A DNA stretch of 59,470 nt from Paenibacillus agaridevorans (GTDB taxonomy: Bacteria > Bacillota > Bacilli > Paenibacillales > Paenibacillaceae), in contig NZ_BDQX01000390.1 in assembly GCF_003112455.1 (NCBI RefSeq), forward strand, positions 47,106-106,575, read 5' to 3'. Each line of letters begins with the position of its first letter. Within the stretch, counting starts at the first letter, position 1. Below the pieces are notes generated by a model, which saw only the letters and a list, made by a program, of their open reading frames with translations, did not search any database and had not been told where the DNA came from. The position numbers were made by a program, and so were the translations under genes. Positions 54,559-59,470 of the stretch are shown here, one piece after another.

Positions 54559-56715
54559 TCATTTTTCAAGCGAGGTTTGGCGCAGATGCCAGATTATGCG
54601 GCAATAAGAGGGAGGAAGCTCCCCTGCGCCTTCGAGCCGGCCGCACAGTACCCCGGCTCCGTCGGGAACAACAGAGACGCGATGCCAGCTTCCTCCGCCT
54701 CTCTCATAATCAAATGTTTCGCCATCGTCATCGTAAAGCATGCACATTCCCGGCGCATCGCCAAAATGGACCAAATGCAGCTCCGTCTTCGCGCCGTTCG
54801 CCGGCACATGCGACAACGGCGGCATCATCGGAATGATCGCACCTTCCCTGACAAACACCGGAATATGCTCCACACCGGACGCGACGCGAATAATTCCTCC
54901 GCCGATATAACGTATGCCGGACTCCAATCCGTACCATACGCCCTCCGGCAGCAGCACTTCCCGCTCCGACTCTCCCTCGACAAGCGGAGCAACAACCATA
55001 TCGTTGCCATACATATATTGATCATCCCATTCCTTCGCCCTGCGTTTGCCATATGCTCCTGCAGTCGTGTCCAGCGCTCCGGCACCTTCTCCGCTCGCGG
55101 CGGCGAGTTGCTCGGGAGGTATTTCGAAGCTCATCGCGCGGATCGGCGGAATTCCCTTCTCCCGATATTCCGCGAATGCGGTGTAAAGATAGGGAAGCAA
55201 CCGCATCCGAAGCCGGATATAATGGCGCACGACGCCTTCAACTTCGGGGAAGCTCCACGGCTTCGTGCCATCTCCCCATGCGTTAAGCATCGCAAGCGGC
55301 GAGAAACATACGGTCTGCATTCGCCTCGCCCAATCCTCGGCATTGCGCGCTTTCCGCACTTCGGGCGTCCAGAGCAGCCCGCAATAAGAGGCGTTGCAGA
55401 GCGCCCTGATGAACTGCTTGTGATCATACAGGTCCGAATAAAGCGCATAAGGCAGCGATGAAGCGCCGGCGCCGGACGCCCGGACAAGCCCGTAAGTCCT
55501 TCGATTTTCGGCGCGGTAAAGGTCATAGGTCATTTTCTGGAACATCAGGCCGTAGAGCTGGCGCATGCTCTCGCCGTCAAGCCCGGACGGGAAGCGCGCG
55601 TGGTCCGGGAACATCCAAGCGTTGTTAGTAAGCTCGCTGCCGTCGCACTCGTCCAGCTTGTAGCCGGCTACGCCAAACGAGACATGTTCCCGCAGATGAT
55701 GTTCCTTATACACCGCACTTGCTTCGGTCAGCGCATAGTCGGGAGCAATGCCGCCCCATACCGTATGAGAGCCGGACATTGGACGAAGCTTCGAGTACAT
55801 GCCGCTGTCCGGCGACAAGTAGGGATGCTCCCACAGATTGATGCGGAAGCCCGCTTCTCCCATCCGCCGCACGAATGATGGCGGATCGGGAAAACGCCCG
55901 CCGTCCCATTCGCCTGTAACGGGATAACTGCGGCTATGCCAGCCCGGCTCCAGCCCGATCACATCGCAAGGAACATCCCGCTCCCGGTATTCCAGCGCTT
56001 CCCGCAACGCCTCCTCGTCGGTATGGAGCGTCGGCACGCGATGCCAGAAGCCGAGCCCCCACTTGGGCGGCAGCGCTCCGCCGCCGCAATACAAATTGTA
56101 GCGGGCCACTGCGTCGCGTAATTTCGGCCCGCCGAATACATAGAGGAATGCGCCATCAGACGGCAGCTTGATTTCCACGCGCGGAGACGGCATCGTCGCC
56201 CTCCACTCCGGGTCAAGATTGCGATCCCGTATCCACTCCGTATCTGTATCCGATGTCAGCAGCGTCGAACCGAGATGCATCGTCACAATACGGGACGTAT
56301 CCACCAGCACGCCGTACCCCTTATCGCTAACATAAAAAGGGACGGGAGCATGCGTTTCGCCCGTATCTTGTTTGGGGTCGCTGTTAACGCGCAGATAGCG
56401 AGTCCTGCCCCGTTGATTGGAACGTATAAACTGCAAGCCTGTGCCATACAACCGCTCTTGTCCATCAAGCGGCAGAACCAGCAGCTTGGCGTTATTGCCG
56501 CATTCCTCCACTGTAATATCGCTCCACCGAAACGGCGGCGGGGCCGCCTCCATAAGGCCGAGCGCCGCTATATCCGGCTCGGCTCCAATTAACGCCAGCG
56601 GCGAAAGCCCCTCCGGGCTGCCGATGCGGAGCCGCCATACGCCAGGCGCGACCTCCTTCCAACTCGTCGCGGCGTCAGAGGTTTGGTATTCGTACGCGTC
56701 ATTCTCGTTAGACAT
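54559..56715 (-). CDS. GH31 family glycoside hydrolase (alpha-glucosidase/alpha-xylosidase type)
   Basis: 718 residues, no signal peptide, probably cytoplasmic. GH31 marks: PKWGLGFWHRVPTLHTDEEALREALEYRERDVPCDVIGLEPGWH, the nucleophile Asp in GVAGYKLDECDG (near 352), RASGAGASSLPYALYSDLYD with the likely acid/base Asp (near 425-430), and the C-terminal beta modules (EVLLPEGVWYGLESG, GAIIPMMPP). The KLDECDG form, rather than WIDMNE, points to subgroups acting on unusual alpha-glycosides (xylosides, galactosides or modified glucosides). Overlaps the next gene (56708) by 8 bases, so it is in an operon with the oxidoreductase upstream. Confidence 0.9.
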   Translation of the reverse strand: MSNENDAYEYQTSDAATSWKEVAPGVWRLRIGSPEGLSPLALIGAEPDIAALGLMEAAPPPFRWSDITVEECGNNAKLLVLPLDGQERLYGTGLQFIRSNQRGRTRYLRVNSDPKQDTGETHAPVPFYVSDKGYGVLVDTSRIVTMHLGSTLLTSDTDTEWIRDRNLDPEWRATMPSPRVEIKLPSDGAFLYVFGGPKLRDAVARYNLYCGGGALPPKWGLGFWHRVPTLHTDEEALREALEYRERDVPCDVIGLEPGWHSRSYPVTGEWDGGRFPDPPSFVRRMGEAGFRINLWEHPYLSPDSGMYSKLRPMSGSHTVWGGIAPDYALTEASAVYKEHHLREHVSFGVAGYKLDECDGSELTNNAWMFPDHARFPSGLDGESMRQLYGLMFQKMTYDLYRAENRRTYGLVRASGAGASSLPYALYSDLYDHKQFIRALCNASYCGLLWTPEVRKARNAEDWARRMQTVCFSPLAMLNAWGDGTKPWSFPEVEGVVRHYIRLRMRLLPYLYTAFAEYREKGIPPIRAMSFEIPPEQLAAASGEGAGALDTTAGAYGKRRAKEWDDQYMYGNDMVVAPLVEGESEREVLLPEGVWYGLESGIRYIGGGIIRVASGVEHIPVFVREGAIIPMMPPLSHVPANGAKTELHLVHFGDAPGMCMLYDDDGETFDYERGGGSWHRVSVVPDGAGVLCGRLEGAGELPPSYCRIIWHLRQTSLEK

Positions 56716-57688
56716 GGCGCAACCCCTCCTTTGCCGGAAGCTCTATTGCTGTCCTCGTTCCGCTTTTGGCAGCCATATTCGTAAAATAGACAAGCGCCTG
56801 CGTCCGCAAGTAGTCGCCGGCGTTTGTCTCCGCTTCTCTGCCTTCTGCGAGAGAGGCAAGAAATTCGCCCAAGGCGTCGCTCTGCGGCATATCGTCAAAA
56901 TCCGTGATCATCCTGACCTCATCGTCCAAATATACGGAAATGATGCCATTGTCGAGCAATAACACTCCCTTCGTTCCTTCTATACGCCAAACTCCGCACC
57001 ACGGGGTCATCGGCCCTCGGGACACGATTGTCGCGGAATAATGGACCGGTATGCCCCCCTCCAGCTCAATAATCGCCATCGTCTGTAGCACGGCGCCTTC
57101 CTCATGCCATCCGCCGGATGGATTGAACATGCCAGCCTGAACAGCGATGCCTTCGCGTCCCGTCAAATATCGCAGCAGATCCAGATGGTGGACGCCAATA
57201 TCGTCAAGCACCGATACCGCGTAATCGCGCTTAACCCGGTGATATCGCCGAAATGCAATATCGACCGTCGAAATTTCCCCGATCGCGCCTTCTTCCAGCA
57301 ACGCCTTCAGCTTGCGGATGTAGGGGAAATGACGATAATTCTCCGCAATCATAAAAGGAATCCTCTCGCGTTCCGCCCTTGCCACGATTTCCATCGATTC
57401 CGCATAATCGAACGAAATCGGCTTCTCGCAAAGGACCGGCAGCCCCTGGTCGAAGGCCGCGTTGTTGACCGCCGTATGCGCGGCGGGCGGAGTAACATTA
57501 ACAACAAAATCTGGCCGTTCGCTCTTAAGCGCCTCCTCCAGCGACGTATAAAAAGGGACGGGATCGTCTCCAAGCTTCGCCTGTCGCGCAGGGTCCTTTT
57601 CGACGACGGCCAGCAGAAGTCCCCTGCCGCGCAATCGCTTATACCAGCCCAATCCCGCTTCCCCTAGCCCTGCCAAAATAGCCTTCAT
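56708..57688 (-). CDS. Gfo/Idh/MocA-family oxidoreductase
   Basis: 326 residues from the ATG at 57688, which has AAAGGAGG 10 bases before it; codons upstream in frame look non-coding. MKAILAGLGEAGLGWYKRL is the nucleotide loop; DQGLPVLCEKPISFDYAESMEIVARAE has the EKP Lys; VSVLDDIGVHHLDLLRYLTGREG carries the His/Asp active-site pair. Its end overlaps the GH31 start. Such pairing of oxidoreductase with glycosidase fits oxidation of a released or bound sugar. Confidence 0.9.
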   Translation of the reverse strand: MKAILAGLGEAGLGWYKRLRGRGLLLAVVEKDPARQAKLGDDPVPFYTSLEEALKSERPDFVVNVTPPAAHTAVNNAAFDQGLPVLCEKPISFDYAESMEIVARAERERIPFMIAENYRHFPYIRKLKALLEEGAIGEISTVDIAFRRYHRVKRDYAVSVLDDIGVHHLDLLRYLTGREGIAVQAGMFNPSGGWHEEGAVLQTMAIIELEGGIPVHYSATIVSRGPMTPWCGVWRIEGTKGVLLLDNGIISVYLDDEVRMITDFDDMPQSDALGEFLASLAEGREAETNAGDYLRTQALVYFTNMAAKSGTRTAIELPAKEGLRHV

Positions 57689-57743
57689 ATTTGTCCATCC
57701 TCCTTTGCGCAAAGCGTTATGCCGCCCTATCCGCCCGCACGCA

Positions 57744-57785
57744 TGCAGCCCCGCCTCCCTCTTGCAAGGGAACACGGGGGCTGCA
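57744..57785. repeat. G+C-rich hairpin between cupin and oxidoreductase genes
   Basis: TGCAGCCCCG pairs with CGGGGGCTGCA (one bulged G) and a CCCT / AGGG pair lies inside. There is no T-run on the minus strand. It may act as a weak terminator or mRNA stabiliser between two co-directional genes. Confidence 0.5.
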
Positions 57786-57841
57786 ATGGCGGTGGTTTCA
57801 AGCCGTGTTCCGTTTCGAGCCTTGTACGGTCAAACCGATGC

Positions 57842-58228
57842 TTATCGAATGTCCTTCCGCTTCGCCGTCGCGTGCTGGCTTGGGTGGCATTCGGAACCGG
57901 CATGGCACCACAACGTCACAATAGGCTCCGTCTCGCTCGAGCAGAGGTGGTGATCTTCGCCAGGCTCAATGATAACGATATCTCCCGTCCGGACCTCATA
58001 TCTCTCCCCATCAACTTCCATCACGCCGCGCCCCTGCAAAATGACAAACGCCTCCCTGTCGGCATGGACATGGATATCCTTGCCGCCTGGACCGTCGCTC
58101 GTATGACTCCGTTCCCCTGGAGCGGCGAACGCGAGCCCTCCCGAATAAAGATAATGCCCGGGCAGCAGGCCATTAAGAAAATGTCCGGTTTCCTCTGTCC
58201 GCAAATCATTCAACGATAGCCTGATCAT
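57842..58228 (-). CDS. Cupin-domain protein
   Basis: 128 residues, ATG preceded by GAAAGGAGAAGG. Cupin motif 1 is HVHADREAFVILQGRGVMEVDGE (HxH, Glu) and motif 2 is PGEDHHLCSSETEP (His), so a metal site is complete. Short, single-domain proteins of this type bind or convert small sugars or act as sensors. Located between the aldo/keto reductase and the GH31-linked oxidoreductase, all in one direction. Confidence 0.88.
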   Translation of the reverse strand: MIRLSLNDLRTEETGHFLNGLLPGHYLYSGGLAFAAPGERSHTSDGPGGKDIHVHADREAFVILQGRGVMEVDGERYEVRTGDIVIIEPGEDHHLCSSETEPIVTLWCHAGSECHPSQHATAKRKDIR

Positions 58229-58296
58229 TCGCCGCCTTCTCCTTTCATTGCCGGCTTGCCGCCGCTAACCTGCGTCGCCGCTTTCCTGTGCCGCCT

Positions 58297-59301
58297 CTAT
58301 CCTGTGCCGCCGCCCAAAATATGATCGATTGCCCCGAGCTCCTCGTCCGTAAACGAGGCCTGGCTCAGAAACTTCGCAATATCGTCAATCTGCTCCGCTT
58401 TGCTCGCGCCGATCAGCGCGGAGGCGACGCGTCCCCGCCGCAACACCCAGGCCACCGCCATCTGCGCCAGACTTTGTCCTCGCTGCAGGGCAAGTTCCTG
58501 CAGCTTGCGCGACTTCGCGAGCTTCGCTTCGGTAATATCCTCGCGGCCCAGGAACACGCTGGCGCCCGCCGCCCGCGAGTCCGCCGGAATGCCGTCCAGG
58601 TAACGATCCGTCAGCAGCCCGCGAGCCAGGGGACTGTAAGCGATCGTGCCAACGCCGGCCTCCTCCAGCACATCCTGCAAGCCCTCCTCCAGCGTCCGCT
58701 CGTACATGGAATAGTGGCATTGATGGATCAGGCAAGGCGTCCCCAGCTCGCGCAAAATAGCGATGGCTTCCCGCGCTTGCACGGGTCCATAGTTGGAGAT
58801 GCCGACATACAGCGCTTTCCCCTGGCGCACTGCCTGGTCCAGCGCCAGCATCGTTTCCTCCAGCGGCGTCTCCGAGTCGTATCTGTGCGAATAAAAAATA
58901 TCGACATAATCCATATGAAGCCGCTCCAGACTCTGGTCGAGGCTTGCCAGCATGCTCTTGCGCGACCCTCGCTCGCCGTAAGGCCCCGGCCACATCCGAT
59001 AGCCGGCTTTGGTAGCCACGATCATTTCGTCCCGGTAAGCGGCAAAATCCTGACGCCACAATTGCCCGAACGTCTCCTCGGCTGAGCCCGGCGGCGGCCC
59101 GTAATTGTTCGCCAGATCAAAGTGCGTAATGCCCAGGTCGAAGGCGCGGCGCAGCATAATTCTGCCATTCTCCACCGCATCCGCGCCGCCAAAATTATGC
59201 CACAGCCCAAGCGTTATCGCCGGCAGCTTCAGCCCGCTTCTGCCGCATCGGTTATACTTCATCGTCTCGTAACGCTCGCTTGACGCTGCGTAGTTGTTCA
59301 T
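58297..59301 (-). CDS. Aldo/keto reductase (YghZ-like)
   Basis: 334 residues from the ATG at 59301, with GGAGG upstream; a second ATG 13 codons later (MKYNRCGRSGLKLP, where family homology begins) is possible. The catalytic set is present: Asp and Tyr in HFDLANNYGPPPGSAEE, Lys in MIVATKAGYRMWPGPYGERGSRKSM, His in VDIFYSHRYDSETPLEE. The GSRK loop and HRxDxxTPLEETM resemble the L-glyceraldehyde-3-phosphate reductase / voltage-channel beta-like AKR14 group. It would reduce a sugar aldehyde or ketone with NADPH. Direct repeats CCTGTGCCGCC near its end (58288 and 58305) are short and probably chance. Confidence 0.9.
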   Translation of the reverse strand: MNNYAASSERYETMKYNRCGRSGLKLPAITLGLWHNFGGADAVENGRIMLRRAFDLGITHFDLANNYGPPPGSAEETFGQLWRQDFAAYRDEMIVATKAGYRMWPGPYGERGSRKSMLASLDQSLERLHMDYVDIFYSHRYDSETPLEETMLALDQAVRQGKALYVGISNYGPVQAREAIAILRELGTPCLIHQCHYSMYERTLEEGLQDVLEEAGVGTIAYSPLARGLLTDRYLDGIPADSRAAGASVFLGREDITEAKLAKSRKLQELALQRGQSLAQMAVAWVLRRGRVASALIGASKAEQIDDIAKFLSQASFTDEELGAIDHILGGGTG

Positions 59302-59324
59302 CTCAAACTTCCCCCCTCCGCGTA

Positions 59325-59470
59325 TCACTGCTTTAAAGGTATCACCATGTTCCATGTGTCGGAAGCGTCCATAAAACCGTCGCTGCCGTTCGAGACGGCA
59401 GCGAACAAATGAGTCGGCTTGCCGTTCTGGAACAGCAGGAACGGCCGCTCCAGATTGCCCAGCGTCCGCA
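59325..59470 (-). CDS. C-terminal end of a cut-off gene (probable glycoside hydrolase)
   Basis: The minus strand frame runs from the window edge to TGA at 59327-59325, giving RTLGNLERPFLLFQNGKPTHLF...SDTWNMVIPLKQ. The pattern ERPxLLFxxGKPTHLFxA is common at the end of secreted or cytoplasmic five-bladed propeller glycosidases related to GH43/GH117, but 47 residues are not enough for a sure family. It is 23 bases upstream of the aldo/keto reductase start, same strand, so it belongs to the same operon. Confidence 0.6.
   Translation of the reverse strand, partial: RTLGNLERPFLLFQNGKPTHLFAAVSNGSDGFMDASDTWNMVIPLKQ

Noticed and set aside
54577..55461. Plus-strand open frame of 294 codons
   Set aside because: It runs antisense to the GH31 gene in G+C-rich DNA where stop codons are rare; its composition (Arg/His/Pro-rich) is typical of a shadow frame.
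58286..58315. Direct repeat CCTGTGCCGCC
   Set aside because: Only two short copies, in G+C-rich sequence at a gene end; best explained by chance.
1..59470. CRISPR array, rRNA, tRNA, phage or transposase genes
   Set aside because: No regularly spaced repeats, RNA gene motifs or transposase/integrase domains were recognised on reading either strand; a tRNA scan was not possible.

Overview
The window looks like chromosomal DNA from a Gram-positive, S-layer-bearing member of the Paenibacillaceae (Paenibacillus or Cohnella type). This is inferred from YesM/YesN-like two-component genes, many AraC regulators, two LplB/YtcP-type sugar ABC transporters, S-layer homology (SLH) anchored secreted proteins, strong AGGAGG ribosome sites and occasional TTG/GTG starts. 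Almost all genes are on the minus strand. No phage, transposase, rRNA, tRNA or CRISPR array was recognised.

Layout. (1) 1-3841: a partial response regulator, its YesM-like histidine kinase and a divergent AraC gene, with a strong inverted repeat and a promoter-like block that recurs 42 kb away. (2) 3889-10274: a block of small unrelated genes (two VOC proteins, a SUKH-like protein, a zinc ribbon protein, a membrane protein, an EF-Tu-like barrel protein, a GNAT, a CPT-like kinase, an alpha/beta hydrolase). Six copies of a ~23-bp repeat lie between them, giving a cassette-like look. (3) 10507-22827: polysaccharide locus 1. It has a membrane AraC regulator, LplB and YtcP permeases, a solute-binding protein broken by an in-frame stop, a GH88 hydrolase and a 1676-residue SLH-anchored toroid enzyme. 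(4) 22949-26771: a PocR-AraC regulator, an amidohydrolase and an ADP-ribosylglycohydrolase-fold protein. (5) 26885-41937: polysaccharide locus 2, parallel to locus 1. It has a membrane AraC regulator, binding protein, LplB, YtcP, GH105, a giant lyase-like enzyme carrying cohesin, FIVAR and dockerin-like modules, and a translationally coupled cohesin-SLH protein. (6) 42098-47770: two AraC regulators around an oxidoreductase / ThuA / sugar isomerase / oxidoreductase group. (7) 47892-54236: a protein with two metallophosphoesterase domains plus an SLH anchor protein. (8) 54559-59470: a G+C-richer block with GH31, an oxidoreductase, a cupin, an aldo/keto reductase and the end of a cut-off gene.

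Working together (inference): wall-anchored enzymes would cut uronic-acid-containing polysaccharide outside the cell. The two ABC systems would import the oligosaccharides, GH88 and GH105 would remove unsaturated uronyl ends in the cytoplasm, and the oxidoreductase, isomerase and lactonase-like enzymes would process the sugars, under AraC control. The most notable points are the cohesin-SLH/dockerin-like pair, the cassette-like repeat block, the duplicated regulatory sequence and the broken binding protein.
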